Below are positions 47,784-59,003 of a DNA stretch of 64,000 nt, piece after piece. Origin of the DNA: Streptomyces sp. TP-A0874 (GTDB taxonomy: Bacteria > Actinomycetota > Actinomycetes > Streptomycetales > Streptomycetaceae); assembly GCF_001748085.1 (NCBI RefSeq), contig NZ_BBZK01000007.1, forward strand, positions 310,001 to 374,000, read 5' to 3'. The position numbers and the translations under genes are program-made. The stretch's first letter is position 1. Every line of letters begins with the position of its first letter. Under the pieces are notes generated by a model. That model was not told the DNA's origin. It searched no databases and worked only from the letters and a program-made list of their open reading frames with translations.

Positions 47784-47974
47784 GGGCGGGACGGCGGGAG
47801 GGGGTGGGGCCGGAGTGGGTGGGGGTGCCGAGACGCTGCCGTGTATTTGCGGGGCTCTACAACCAGAAGGATGCCCACCGGCCCGCACGGCCCCGTAAAT
47901 AGACGGTCGCGGCACCCCCACCCACGCAGGACCCGCCCCCCGCACCACCCACCCGGCAACCCACCAACAGCAAC
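47784..47974 (-). repeat. 191-bp inverted repeat, right arm
   Basis: Inverse copy of 47312-47502, separated by a 281-bp spacer without gene. The two copies differ mainly in the centre (TTCTGGTTGTAGAGC versus TTCCGTTGTAGAGC side), which is the expected hot spot if each arm is an independent element copy. Confidence 0.8.
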
Positions 47975-48035
47975 CACCCACCAACCCGCACTTCCAAGGA
48001 CGGGACACGAAACATTCGCTGAGCCACTTCCCTGA

Positions 48036-49928
<1,893 letters not shown>

Positions 49929-50077
49929 GAGCAGGCGGTGACCGCTGAAACCCGGAGAGGACCTTCGGCCCGCGCGTCAGGGACCGAAGACGCTCCCGGG
50001 GGCGGGTGCCAGCGGCGACACTGGGCACTGACCGTGCGCTGCCGCGCAGCGCACATCCGGACGCAGAGGAGGAGAAC

Positions 50078-50665
50078 GTGGGGACCGTAACGCTCGGCGT
50101 TTCGATCGCGGTCCCGGAGCCTTACGGCAGCCTGCTCCAGGAGCGGCGCGCGAGCTTCGGGGATCCCGCCGCGTACGGCATCCCCACGCATGTCACCCTG
50201 CTTCCGCCGACCGAGGTCGACACCGCGGTCCTGCCCGCCTTCCGGCACCACCTCACCGCGGTGGCCGCCGGAAGCCACACCTTCCCGATGCGGTTGCGGG
50301 GCACCGGCACCTTCCGGCCGCTCTCCCCGGTCGTCTTCGTCCAGCTGGTCGAGGGGGCGGCGGAGTCCGCCAAGCTCCAGGAGCAGGTGCGCTCCGGGCC
50401 GGTGACCCGGGAGCTCGAGTTCCCTTACCACCCGCACGTGACCATCGCCCACGGCATCGACGACGCGGCGCTCGACCACGCCCACCGGGCCCTCGCCGAC
50501 TACACCGCCGACTGGACGGTAGAGAGCTTCGCCCTCTACGAGCAGGGCGCGGACGGGCGCTGGCGGATGCTGGACGAGTACCCCTTCGGCGGGACGACGG
50601 CCGCGGGTGGCGTCCCGGCGCAGGGCACGCCCCGGAACACCGCCGCTCCGTCGCTGCCGACCTGA
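50078..50665 (+). CDS. 2'-5' RNA ligase / 2H phosphoesterase family protein
   Basis: 195 residues from GTG 50078, preceded by AGAGGAGG. Two HxT motifs define the 2H fold: THVTLLPPTEVD (about 43) and PHVTIAHGIDD (about 119). Family members cut or form 2'-5' or cyclic phosphodiester bonds in RNA or small molecules; the substrate is unknown. The C-terminal ~20 residues are disordered. Lies 149 nt after trpS. Confidence 0.85.
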   Translation: MGTVTLGVSIAVPEPYGSLLQERRASFGDPAAYGIPTHVTLLPPTEVDTAVLPAFRHHLTAVAAGSHTFPMRLRGTGTFRPLSPVVFVQLVEGAAESAKLQEQVRSGPVTRELEFPYHPHVTIAHGIDDAALDHAHRALADYTADWTVESFALYEQGADGRWRMLDEYPFGGTTAAGGVPAQGTPRNTAAPSLPT

Positions 50666-50792
50666 CCGGGGCTGACCGGCGCCGCTCGGCCCCCGGGGCT
50701 CCGGGGGCGACGCCACCGGGACGGCCCCTCTCGGTCGACCGTGCCGCGCGTCGACCGCGCCGTGCCGCTGAGAAGCGGGTAGTCCTGCTTCC

Positions 50793-51719
50793 ATGGAGTG
50801 GCTGAAAAGACTTCCAGTGATCGGCCCGGTGGTCTCCCGCGCGATGCGGACCCACGCCTGGCGGGCGTACGAACGGTTGGACGCGGTGCGCTGGAGCCGG
50901 CTCGCCGCGGCCCTGACCTTCAAGAGCTTCCTCACCCTCTTCCCGCTCATCGCGGTGATGGCCGCGGTGGCCGCGGCGCTGCTCGGCAAGAGCGGAGTCC
51001 ACCGGCTCAGCCGGGAGCTGTCGAAGCAGGTGCCCGGGATCGGCTCCAAGCTCGATCTGGACGCCCTGCTCAACAACGCCGGAACGGTCGGCGGCATCGC
51101 GGGCGCGCTGCTGCTCTACACCGGTATCGGGTGGGTGGCGTGGCTGCGTGAGTGCCTGCGGGCGGTGTGGCGGAAGGAGGAGGACCCGGGCAACCCCGTC
51201 CTGCTCAAGCTCACGGACGGCGGGGCGCTGCTCGGGCTCGGTGCCGTCGGTCTGGTGGCCATGGCGGGTTCGGCCTTCGCCAGCAGCGCCGTGGGGTGGG
51301 TCGCGGACCGGATGGGTCTCGCAGAGGGCAGCGCCAGCCGCGTCCTGCTGGTCGTGGCGGGGGTGGCCATCGCGGTGACCGCCAACTTCCTGCTGCTGGT
51401 CTACCTGCTGACCAGGATGCCGCGCGTCCATCCGGACCGCCGGTCCACGGTGGTCGCCGCGCTGATCGGGGCGGTCGGCTTCGAGGTGCTGAAGCTGCTG
51501 CTGAGCGGCTATCTCCGGGGGGTCGCGGCGAAGAGCATGTACGGGGCGTTCGGGGTGCCGATCGCGCTGTTGCTCTGGATCAACTTCATGGTGAAGCTGC
51601 TGCTGTACTGCTCGGCCTGGACCGCGGTGTCCGCCGGAGCCCAGGGAGGCGGGGAGGGCGGCGAGGTTTCGCGCCCCGCCGCCGGGGACGGCGACGGGCG
51701 GTCATCGGAGGACCGGTGA
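50793..51719 (+). CDS. YihY/BrkB-family membrane protein
   Basis: 308 residues, six hydrophobic spans. Typical YihY: an N-terminal amphipathic part (WRAYERLDAVRWSRLAAALTF), LTLFPLIAVMAAVAAALLG, WVAWLRECLRAVWRKEEDPG, LLGLGAVGLVAMAGSAFASS, FLLLVYLLTRMPRVHPDRRS and AFGVPIALLLWINFMVKLLL. Formerly called RNase BN in error; the true role is unknown. The C-terminus is a short charged tail. Confidence 0.9.
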   Translation: MEWLKRLPVIGPVVSRAMRTHAWRAYERLDAVRWSRLAAALTFKSFLTLFPLIAVMAAVAAALLGKSGVHRLSRELSKQVPGIGSKLDLDALLNNAGTVGGIAGALLLYTGIGWVAWLRECLRAVWRKEEDPGNPVLLKLTDGGALLGLGAVGLVAMAGSAFASSAVGWVADRMGLAEGSASRVLLVVAGVAIAVTANFLLLVYLLTRMPRVHPDRRSTVVAALIGAVGFEVLKLLLSGYLRGVAAKSMYGAFGVPIALLLWINFMVKLLLYCSAWTAVSAGAQGGGEGGEVSRPAAGDGDGRSSEDR

Positions 51720-51745
51720 CCGCCCGTCGCCGAGGGCTGAGGGGG

Positions 51746-53047
51746 TCAGTCCCTCGGCTCGCGCCGTACCAGCTCCGGAAGCGGCCAGCGGCGGTGCACC
51801 AGCATGGCGCCCGCGCCCAGGACCACCAGGGATCCGCCGGCCACGCCGAGCGCCGTCCACATACCGGCGGAGGGGTCCTCGGCGGCCGAGGCGCTGACCG
51901 GGCCCGGGCCGTGCGGGTTCTTCTCCGGCCGGCCCTCCTTGCCCCCGGCCTCACTGCCGGCCTTCCCGGTCTCTGCGGTCTTGGGGGCGACCAGTGTGCC
52001 GACCGGCTCCACCTTGTCGGCGGCCTTGAACCCCCAGTCGAGGAGGCGCCCGGCCTCCCGGTAGACCGCGAGGCCCTCGTTGCTCGCGGGGTTCATGACG
52101 GTGGTCAGCAGCACCCGGTCGCCCCGCTGCGCCACGCCCGTGAACGTCGAGCCGGCATTCGAGGTGTAGCCGTTCTTCACCCCGGCCATCCCGTCGTAGG
52201 GCTCCAGGCCCACATCACCGGTGAGCAACCGGTTGGTGTTCTGGATCTCGAACGTCTCCCGCTTGGGCTTCTCACCCTTCTTCGCCTTCTTCTCCTTGCC
52301 GGGGAACTGCGCCCTGGCGGTGGAGCAGTACTCGCGGAAGTCGGCCTTCTGGAGCCCGGAGCGAGCGAAGAGGGTCAGGTCGTAGGCGCTGCTGACCTGG
52401 CCCTTCTCGTCGTAGCCGTCGGGGGTGACGACATGGGTGTCCAGGGCGTTCAGTTCCTTGGCGTGCTCCTGCATGTCGCGCACGGCCTTCTCGGTGCCGC
52501 CGTACATCTCGGAGAGCACATGGACCGCGTCGTTTCCGGAGCGCAGGAAGACGCCCAGCCACAGGTCGTGCACCGAGTAGCTCAGCCCCTCCTTGATCCC
52601 GACCAGGCTGCTGCCGGGGCCGACGTCCGCCAGGTCGGACGGCACCACCTTGTGTACCTCGTCCTTGGGCAGGTGCGGGAGCACGGTGTCGGCGAAGAGC
52701 ATCTTCAGGGTGCTGGCCGGGGCCAGCTCCCAGTGCGCGTTGTGGGCGGCGAGCACCTCGCCGGACTCCGCGTCCGCCACGATCCAGGAGCGTCCGGTCA
52801 GGTCCTTCGGCAGCCTGGGCGCGCCGGTCCCCAAGTCGACCTGGGTCCCCGGCAGTCCCAGCCGTTCGCCGCCGACCGTCGACATCTTCGCGGGCGGCTC
52901 CGCCCCGCCGCCGTCGTCCCGGCCGGCGGAGAGCGCCGGCGCGGGGGCGAGCAGCGGCAGCACCGCGGCGACCGTCGCTGTCAACAGCGTGCGGCACAGC
53001 GGGAGTCGGGACAGGACGGTGGACGGCTGAGCGCGAAATCCATGCAC
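51746..53047 (-). CDS. D-alanyl-D-alanine carboxypeptidase (PBP5/6-like)
   Basis: 433 residues from GTG 53047. Signal peptide (LCRTLLTATVAAVLPLLAPA…ALSA), then the serine peptidase S11 domain: SxxK in APASTLKMLFADTV (about 112), SxN in LRSGNDAVHVLSEMY, and GVKNGYTSNAGSTFTG in the place of the KTG motif (here KNG). A linker and one C-terminal membrane helix (LGVAGGSLVVLGAGAMLVHR) anchor it with the catalytic domain outside. Trims the terminal D-Ala of peptidoglycan stem peptides. Confidence 0.9.
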   Translation of the reverse strand: MHGFRAQPSTVLSRLPLCRTLLTATVAAVLPLLAPAPALSAGRDDGGGAEPPAKMSTVGGERLGLPGTQVDLGTGAPRLPKDLTGRSWIVADAESGEVLAAHNAHWELAPASTLKMLFADTVLPHLPKDEVHKVVPSDLADVGPGSSLVGIKEGLSYSVHDLWLGVFLRSGNDAVHVLSEMYGGTEKAVRDMQEHAKELNALDTHVVTPDGYDEKGQVSSAYDLTLFARSGLQKADFREYCSTARAQFPGKEKKAKKGEKPKRETFEIQNTNRLLTGDVGLEPYDGMAGVKNGYTSNAGSTFTGVAQRGDRVLLTTVMNPASNEGLAVYREAGRLLDWGFKAADKVEPVGTLVAPKTAETGKAGSEAGGKEGRPEKNPHGPGPVSASAAEDPSAGMWTALGVAGGSLVVLGAGAMLVHRRWPLPELVRREPRD

Positions 53048-53225
53048 GGTGCTGAACGTACAGTGTGATTGGCTGTTCGGTGGCACGGTGGGAAAGGTTC
53101 CGCCCCGTCGGACCAACTCTCTGCACCACTTGGCGGACGCCCGGGAACGCCACGATATCCGGGAGCGGTCGTGGCCGGCTCCACCCCGCCGCGGGCCTCC
53201 GGACACGCCCGGCGATACTGGGAGC

Positions 53226-53510
53226 ATGCCGCGCCCATCGGATCCCAGCGCTCCGCGACTCAGCCGCTCCGCATCCTGGTTCCTGCTCGCCTTCGGGGGC
53301 TGGAGCTGGTTCCTCTGGGTCACCTTCGTCCGCAACCTCTGGAAGGACGGCAGCGGCCTGGCGTTCGACGACGCCGGTGATCCGACCGGCTACTTCTGGG
53401 TCCACCTGCTGCTGGCCGTCACATCCTTCCTGCTGGGCACGGCGATCGGGCTGATCGGTCTGCGGGGCGTCCGGGCGCACCGGAGACTCTCCGCCGGCGC
53501 GGAGCGGTGA
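53226..53510 (+). CDS. SCO4848-family small membrane protein
   Basis: 94 residues with two helices (SASWFLLAFGGWSWFLWVTF and FWVHLLLAVTSFLLGTAIGL), and between them VRNLWKDGSGLAFDDAGDPT. This is the small actinobacterial family next to a D-Ala-D-Ala carboxypeptidase and a metallophosphoesterase. Overlaps the next gene by GTGA. Function unknown. Confidence 0.75.
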   Translation: MPRPSDPSAPRLSRSASWFLLAFGGWSWFLWVTFVRNLWKDGSGLAFDDAGDPTGYFWVHLLLAVTSFLLGTAIGLIGLRGVRAHRRLSAGAER

Positions 53511-54856
53511 GGGCCGCGATGGTTCTGATGGGGATCTTCGCGGTCCTGCTGCTGCTCAGCCTTCTCGTCGGTGTGCACCGGTACCTCTGGGTACGGCTGG
53601 TGCGGGACACCACGGCGCCTGGCGGTGTGGTGCGGCGGCTCGGTACGGCTGTGCTGGTCCTGGCGCCGTTGACCTCGCTCGGGGCGCTGGTCAGCGGGCG
53701 GGCCGGCGCGCCGTTCGCGGTGGAGCGGGTCTTCGCCTGGCCGGGCTTCCTGTGGCTGGCGGTGCTGCTCTACCTGACGCTCGCCCTGCTGGTGGGGGAG
53801 GCGGTACGGCCGCTGCTCCGCCGGATGCTGGAGCGTCGTGCGGCGCGGGCCGCCGCCGAGAAGGCCGGGGAGGCCGAGGCGGGCGGCTCGCGGAGCGTGC
53901 CTCTCCCGGCGGGCGCCGGCCGGCTGGAGCGGGCGGGTGAGAGCGGCGGTGCGGTCGGTGAGGCGGACGGTCCGCCTCCGGCGGGCGACGCCACGGGAGT
54001 GAGCATCCCGGCCACCGGCCCGAGCCGGCGGCTCTTCGTCGCCCGCGGCGTGGCCGCCGCCGCTTCCGTGGCGGCGCTGGGCACCGTCGGGTACGGCGCC
54101 TACGGCGTGCTGAGCGGCCCTCGACTGAAACACGTCACGGTGCCGCTGGCGAAACTGCCCCGACGGGCGCACGGCTACCGGATCGCCGTCGTCAGCGACA
54201 TCCACCTCGGTCCGATCCTCGGCCGCTCGCACACCCAGCGGATCGTGGACACCATCAACCGGGCGCAGCCCGACCTCGTCGCGGTCGTCGGGGACCTCGT
54301 CGACGGCAGCGTGGGCGATCTCGGCCCGGCGGCCGAACCGCTCGCCCAGCTGAGCGCGCCGGACGGCTCCTACTTCGTCACCGGGAACCACGAGTACTAC
54401 TCCGGCGGAGCCGAGGAGTGGGTGGACTTCGTCCAGGAGCTGGGGCTCCGGCCCCTGGCGAACGCCCGGGCGGAGCTTCCCGACTTCGACCTCGCGGGGG
54501 TCAACGACGTCTCGGCCACCGGCGGGGGCAGCGTGGGGGTCGGTCCCGACTTCGGGCTGGCGCTCGGCGACCGGGACCGGTCCCGGGCATCGGTGCTGAT
54601 GGCGCACCAGCCGGTGGTCATCCACGACGCGGTGAAGCACGGTGTCGACCTGCAGCTGTCCGGCCACACCCACGGCGGCCAGCTCTTCCCCGGCAACTAC
54701 CTCGCCGAACTCGCCAACCCGACGGTGGCGGGCCTGGAGCGCTACGGGGACACCCAGTTGTACGTCACCCGGGGGGCCGGGGCCTGGGGGCCGCCGGTCC
54801 GGGTGGGGGCCGAATCGGACATCACCGTCGTCACCCTCGCGTCGAAGCGGACCTGA
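53507..54856 (+). CDS. Membrane-anchored metallophosphoesterase
   Basis: 449 residues. Four hydrophobic segments in the first ~110 residues, a Gly/Ala-rich linker, a further TM or Tat-like stretch (RRLFVARGVAAAASVAALGT), and the calcineurin-like domain from about 215: VVSDIHLGPILGRSH (about 229), VVGDLVDGSVGD, VTGNHEYYSGG, LMAHQPVVI, SGHTHGGQLFPGNY. All metal ligands are present. Related to YaeI/YkuE-type enzymes that act on lipid or nucleotide phosphoesters. Coupled to the small membrane protein upstream. Confidence 0.88.
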   Translation: MRAAMVLMGIFAVLLLLSLLVGVHRYLWVRLVRDTTAPGGVVRRLGTAVLVLAPLTSLGALVSGRAGAPFAVERVFAWPGFLWLAVLLYLTLALLVGEAVRPLLRRMLERRAARAAAEKAGEAEAGGSRSVPLPAGAGRLERAGESGGAVGEADGPPPAGDATGVSIPATGPSRRLFVARGVAAAASVAALGTVGYGAYGVLSGPRLKHVTVPLAKLPRRAHGYRIAVVSDIHLGPILGRSHTQRIVDTINRAQPDLVAVVGDLVDGSVGDLGPAAEPLAQLSAPDGSYFVTGNHEYYSGGAEEWVDFVQELGLRPLANARAELPDFDLAGVNDVSATGGGSVGVGPDFGLALGDRDRSRASVLMAHQPVVIHDAVKHGVDLQLSGHTHGGQLFPGNYLAELANPTVAGLERYGDTQLYVTRGAGAWGPPVRVGAESDITVVTLASKRT

Positions 54857-54893
54857 GCCCGCCGCCGCGGCCAGGGCGGCCGCGGCGACGGCC

Positions 54894-55670
54894 TCAGAAG
54901 CGACGCGTGATCAGCGCCCGCTTCACCTCCTGGATGGCCTTGGTGACCTCGATCCCCCGCGGGCACGCCTCGGTGCAGTTGAAGATCGTCCGGCAGCGCC
55001 AGACGCCCTCCTTGTCGTTGAGGATCTCCAGCCGCTGCTGCCCGGCCTCGTCCCGGGAGTCGAAGATGAACCGGTGGGCGCCCACGATCGCCTGCGGCCC
55101 GAAGTACTGGGCGTCGTTCCAGAAGACCGGGCAGGAGGAGGTGCAGGCGGCGCAGAGGATGCACTTGGTGGTGTCGTCGAACCGGTCGCGCTCCTCGGGC
55201 GACTGGCGCCGCTCGCGGGTCGGTTCGTTACCCGAGGTGACGAGGAAGGGCATCATGTCGCGGTAGGCCTGGAAGAACGGCTCCATGTCGACGATCAGGT
55301 CCTTGAGCAGGGTGAGACCCTTGATCGCCTCGATGAGGATCGGCTTGCCGGGGTTGATGTCCTTGATCAGGGTCTTGCAGGCCAGCCGGTTGCGGCCGTT
55401 GATCCGCATCGCGTCGGAACCGCAGATGCCGTGGGCGCAGGAGCGGCGGAAGGTGAGCGTCCCGTCCAACTCCCACTTGATCTTGTGCAGTCCGTCGAGG
55501 ACCCGCTCCCTCGGGTCGATCTCGAAGGTGAAGTCCTCCCAGTGGACGTCGGCCGAGACCTCCGGATTGAACCGCCGGATCCGGAAGGTGACCGGCACCA
55601 GGTGCGCAGCTGCCCCCTGGGCCGCCGGCTCGGGCTTCCGGCCTCGCTTCCCGGGTGTGCGGATGCTCAT
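54894..55670 (-). CDS. sdhB: Succinate dehydrogenase iron-sulfur subunit
   Basis: 258 residues. [2Fe-2S] ferredoxin domain with RSCAHGICGSDAMRING, LACKTLI, then the C-terminal cluster-binding part CILCAACTSSCPVFW and CRTIFNCTEACPRGI for the [4Fe-4S] and [3Fe-4S] centres. ATG shares one base with the sdhA stop (TGATG). Passes electrons from SdhA to the membrane subunits. Confidence 0.97.
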   Translation of the reverse strand: MSIRTPGKRGRKPEPAAQGAAAHLVPVTFRIRRFNPEVSADVHWEDFTFEIDPRERVLDGLHKIKWELDGTLTFRRSCAHGICGSDAMRINGRNRLACKTLIKDINPGKPILIEAIKGLTLLKDLIVDMEPFFQAYRDMMPFLVTSGNEPTRERRQSPEERDRFDDTTKCILCAACTSSCPVFWNDAQYFGPQAIVGAHRFIFDSRDEAGQQRLEILNDKEGVWRCRTIFNCTEACPRGIEVTKAIQEVKRALITRRF

Positions 55671-57424
55671 CAGTACTTACGCTCCATCGGCTGGTAGCGG
55701 GTCTGCACCACGGGCTTGTAGTCCAGCCGGATGCGCTCCGCGCCGTCGGCGCCCACCTCGCGGTAGGCCATGGTGTGCCGCATGAAATTGACGTCGTCGC
55801 GGTTGGGGTAGTCCTCGCGGTAGTGCCCGCCGCGCGACTCCTTGCGGGCGAGGGCGGAGACGGCCATCACCTCGGCCAGCTCCAGGAGGTTGCCCAGCTC
55901 GACGGCTTCCAGCAGATCGGTGTTGAACCGTTTGCCCTTGTCCTGCACGGAGACGTGGCGGTAGCGCGCGCGCAGGGCGCCGATGTCGGCCACCGCGGCC
56001 TTCAGGGTCTGCTCGGTGCGGAACACCGTCGCGTTGGTGTCCATGGTCTCCTGCAGCGCCCTGCGGATGTCGGAGACCCGCTCGGTGCCGGTGCCCTCCC
56101 GGAGCGCCTCCAACTGGCCGACCACCCGGCCCGCCGGGTCCTCCGGCAGCTCCGCGAACTCGCTCCGTCCGGCGTACTCGGCCGCCGCGATCCCGGCGCG
56201 GCGGCCGAAGACGTTGATGTCGAGCAGCGAGTTGGTGCCCAGCCGGTTGGCGCCGTGCACCGAGACGCAGGCGACCTCGCCGGCGGCGTACAGGCCCGGG
56301 AGAACGGTGGTGTTGTCGCTGAGCACCTCGCCGTGGACGTTGGTCGGGATGCCGCCCATCGCGTAGTGCGCGGTCGGCTGGATCGGGATCGGGTCCGTGT
56401 AGGGCTCGATGCCCAGGTAGGTCCGGGCGAACTCGGTGATGTCGGGGAGCTTGGCGTCCAGCTGTTCCGGAGGGAGGTGGGTGAGGTCGAGCATGACGTG
56501 GTCGCCGTCCGGGCCGCAGCCCCGACCCTCGCGGATCTCGGTGTAGATGGAGCGGGAGACCACGTCGCGGGAGGCGAGGTCCTTCATGACCGGCGCGTAC
56601 CGCTCCATGAAGCGTTCGCCGTCCTTGTTGCGGAGGATGCCGCCCTCGCCGCGCGCCCCCTCGGTGAGCAGGATGCCCATCCGCCAGATGCCGGTCGGGT
56701 GGAACTGGAAGAACTCCATGTCCTCCAGCGGCAGTCCGCGGCGGAAGGCGACCGCCTGGCCGTCGCCGGTCAGCGTGTGCGCGTTGGAGGACACCTTGAA
56801 GAACTTGCCGGTGCCGCCCGAGGCGAAGACCACCGCCTTCGCCCGGAAGACGTGGATCTCCCCGGTCGCGAGTTCGTAGGCGACCACACCCGCGGTCCTC
56901 CGGACGCCGCCGGCCTCGTCCAGCAGGAGGTCGAGGACGTAGAACTCGTTGTAGAACTCCACGCCCTCCTTGAGGCAGTTCTGGTACAGCGTCTGCAGGA
57001 TCATGTGGCCGGTGCGGTCCGAGGCGTAGCAGGAGCGGCGGACCGGGGCCTCACCGTGGTTGCGGCTGTGGCCGCCGAAGCGCCGCTGGTCGATGGTGCC
57101 GGCCGGGGTGCGGTTGAACGGCAGGCCCATCTTCTCCAGGTCGAGGACGGAGTCGATGGCCTCCTTCGCCAGGATCTCGGCGGCGTCCTGGTCGACCAGG
57201 TAGTCCCCGCCCTTGATCGTGTCGAAGGTGTGCCACTCCCAGTTGTCCTCCTCCACGTTGGCGAGGGCGGCGGCCATACCGCCCTGGGCGGCGCCGGTGT
57301 GGGAGCGGGTCGGGTAGAGCTTGGTCAGGACGGCGGTGCGGCTGCGCCGGGTGGCTTCGATGGCCGCACGCATACCCGCGCCGCCGGCGCCGACGATGAC
57401 GGTGTCGTACTTGTGGATCTTCAT
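55670..57424 (-). CDS. sdhA: Succinate dehydrogenase flavoprotein subunit
   Basis: 584 residues, standard length. FAD-binding [20 protein letters not shown], the covalent-FAD His in the block [37 protein letters not shown] with catalytic Arg region, [14 protein letters not shown] and [20 protein letters not shown]. Oxidises succinate to fumarate at the inner face of the membrane. 21 nt after sdhD. Confidence 0.97.
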   Translation of the reverse strand: MKIHKYDTVIVGAGGAGMRAAIEATRRSRTAVLTKLYPTRSHTGAAQGGMAAALANVEEDNWEWHTFDTIKGGDYLVDQDAAEILAKEAIDSVLDLEKMGLPFNRTPAGTIDQRRFGGHSRNHGEAPVRRSCYASDRTGHMILQTLYQNCLKEGVEFYNEFYVLDLLLDEAGGVRRTAGVVAYELATGEIHVFRAKAVVFASGGTGKFFKVSSNAHTLTGDGQAVAFRRGLPLEDMEFFQFHPTGIWRMGILLTEGARGEGGILRNKDGERFMERYAPVMKDLASRDVVSRSIYTEIREGRGCGPDGDHVMLDLTHLPPEQLDAKLPDITEFARTYLGIEPYTDPIPIQPTAHYAMGGIPTNVHGEVLSDNTTVLPGLYAAGEVACVSVHGANRLGTNSLLDINVFGRRAGIAAAEYAGRSEFAELPEDPAGRVVGQLEALREGTGTERVSDIRRALQETMDTNATVFRTEQTLKAAVADIGALRARYRHVSVQDKGKRFNTDLLEAVELGNLLELAEVMAVSALARKESRGGHYREDYPNRDDVNFMRHTMAYREVGADGAERIRLDYKPVVQTRYQPMERKY

Positions 57425-57445
57425 TGGTCGGTCAGCCTTCGAGCG

Positions 57446-57922
57446 CTAGCGGATGTTCGGGTCGAAGGTGAAGATCACCAGGGAACCCAGCAGTACGGTG
57501 AAGACCGTGGCGGTGTACAGCAGCACCTTCAGCCAGAAGCGGGTGTTGTACCGCTCGGCGTAGTCGTTGATGACCGTCCGCAGACCGTTTCCGCCGTGCA
57601 GCATGGCCAGCCAGAGCAGGCCCAGGTCCCATACCTGCCAGAACGGCGAGGCCCAGCGGCCGGCGACGAAGGCGAAGCCGATCTTGCTCACCCCGCCGTC
57701 CAGCACCAACTGGATCAGCAGGTGGCCCAGGACCAGGACGACCAGCACGATCCCCGACAGGCGCATGAACACCCAGCTGATGAGTTCGAAGCTCATCCGC
57801 GGCGACTTCGCGGTCTTCGCGGTGCGGGTGCGCGGCGGCACGATGACCGCCGCCGGGTTGTCAGGGCCGTAGCCGGCGCTTGAGCCGGTGAGTTCGACCG
57901 AGGGGCCGTCGGTGGGGGCCAT
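57446..57922 (-). CDS. sdhD: Succinate dehydrogenase membrane anchor
   Basis: 158 residues from ATG 57922: 45-residue hydrophilic start, then three helices (WVFMRLSGIVLVVLVLGHLL, WDLGLLWLAMLHGGNGLRTV, WLKVLLYTATVFTVLLGSLV). The His in VLGHLLIQ and MLHGGNG are candidate haem ligands or quinone-site residues. Begins 5 nt after sdhC. Confidence 0.92.
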   Translation of the reverse strand: MAPTDGPSVELTGSSAGYGPDNPAAVIVPPRTRTAKTAKSPRMSFELISWVFMRLSGIVLVVLVLGHLLIQLVLDGGVSKIGFAFVAGRWASPFWQVWDLGLLWLAMLHGGNGLRTVINDYAERYNTRFWLKVLLYTATVFTVLLGSLVIFTFDPNIR

Positions 57923-57927
57923 CTCGC

Positions 57928-58308
57928 TCAGCTCCCGAAGATCTCGCGGGTGGCGTGGCCGAGGAGGGGGTAGACCGCTGCGGCCATCACCAGCACCCAC
58001 ACGCCCATGACGCTCCACAGCATCGTCTTCTGGTACCGGGGGCCGTTGAACCAGAAGTCGATGGCGATGATGCGCAGCCCGTTGAGGGCGTGGAAGAGGA
58101 CGGCGGCCACCAGGCCGTACTCCATCAGCGCCACGAGCGGGTTCTTGTAGGTCGCCACCACCGTGTCGTACGCCTGGGGCGACACGCGTACCAGCGAGGT
58201 GTCGAGGACGTGGACGAACAGGAAGAAGAAGATGAGGACGCCGGTGACTCGGTGAGCCACCCAGGACCACATGCCTTCCCGTCCGCGGTACAGGGTTCCA
58301 GCCGGCAT
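57928..58308 (-). CDS. sdhC: Succinate dehydrogenase cytochrome b556 subunit
   Basis: 126 residues. I start at ATG 58308 because GGAGGG lies 6-7 nt upstream; GTG 58314 would touch that site. Family motif SWVAHRVTGVLIFFFLFVHV with Ser/Arg of the quinone pocket and haem His candidates, then ALMEYGLVAAVLFHALNGLR and SVMGVWVLVMAAAVYPLL. First gene of sdhCDAB; the promoter must lie in 58309-58450. Confidence 0.92.
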   Translation of the reverse strand: MPAGTLYRGREGMWSWVAHRVTGVLIFFFLFVHVLDTSLVRVSPQAYDTVVATYKNPLVALMEYGLVAAVLFHALNGLRIIAIDFWFNGPRYQKTMLWSVMGVWVLVMAAAVYPLLGHATREIFGS

Positions 58309-58685
58309 GGACACCCTCCGGGAGCGGGGGAACAGGACCGCCGGTTTCGCTGTCGGCCGGGCCCGGCCGGATAGGGTCCACCGGCCCTCGCCATCGTAGC
58401 CACGCTCCGACGGTGGAGATCGTCTGGGATCCGCGCGTGCGGTGAAAGGGGCACGGACGGGCTAAGGGCCGTCCCGTGGCACACCGGTGCGGCCCCGTGG
58501 TCCGGTGCCGCCGGCCCGCTCCGAAGCGGTGAGGGCTGTGCCGGGCCGCGCCCGGCGGGTCGGGGGATGCCGGGAGAGTTCCCTGCCCTACCGTAGATCA
58601 GACTGTCTGACCTGCGGTGATGCCCTCGAATCCGGGCAACGCGGACGTGCGGTGGGTGGCCGACGACAGGGGCTATGGTCCCGGT

Positions 58686-59003
58686 ATGCGCCAGATGCCG
58701 TCAGCCGACATGGTCAGTCTGATCTCCTTCCTGGCCGTTTTGTTGATCTTCTTCAGCATCGATGTGCGCTCCCGGGAGTCGGCGGCCTCGAAGTCGTGGC
58801 AGGCGAGCTTCTTCGAATGGGCCTCCCGGCTCGGCGGGGTGGCCACCGCCCTCTCCCTGACCCTGGGCTGGGTGGATCTCTTCCTGCCGGACGAGACCAG
58901 CCCGATCCATGTGGCGTTCGTGGCGGCCCCGGGCTCCGTCGGGGTGCTGTGCGCGATCATGCTGGGGTTGGAGATGCTCTGGCAGCGACGCGAGTCGCCG
59001 TAG
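58686..59003 (+). CDS. Small hypothetical membrane protein
   Basis: 105 residues from ATG 58686 (GPGMRQMPSADM; earlier starts lack a binding site). Three hydrophobic parts: VSLISFLAVLLIFFSIDV, SRLGGVATALSLTLGWVDLF and VAFVAAPGSVGVLCAIMLGL. Family not recognised. Divergent from sdhC. Confidence 0.6.
   Translation: MRQMPSADMVSLISFLAVLLIFFSIDVRSRESAASKSWQASFFEWASRLGGVATALSLTLGWVDLFLPDETSPIHVAFVAAPGSVGVLCAIMLGLEMLWQRRESP

Noticed and set aside
47235..48008. Several 75-200-codon frames in the intergenic region
   Set aside because: All lie in or across the 191-bp inverted repeats and differ only by strand; typical products of GC-rich non-coding DNA.
55655..57883. 742-codon plus-strand frame
   Set aside because: Shadow of sdhA and sdhD, which are unmistakable on the other strand.
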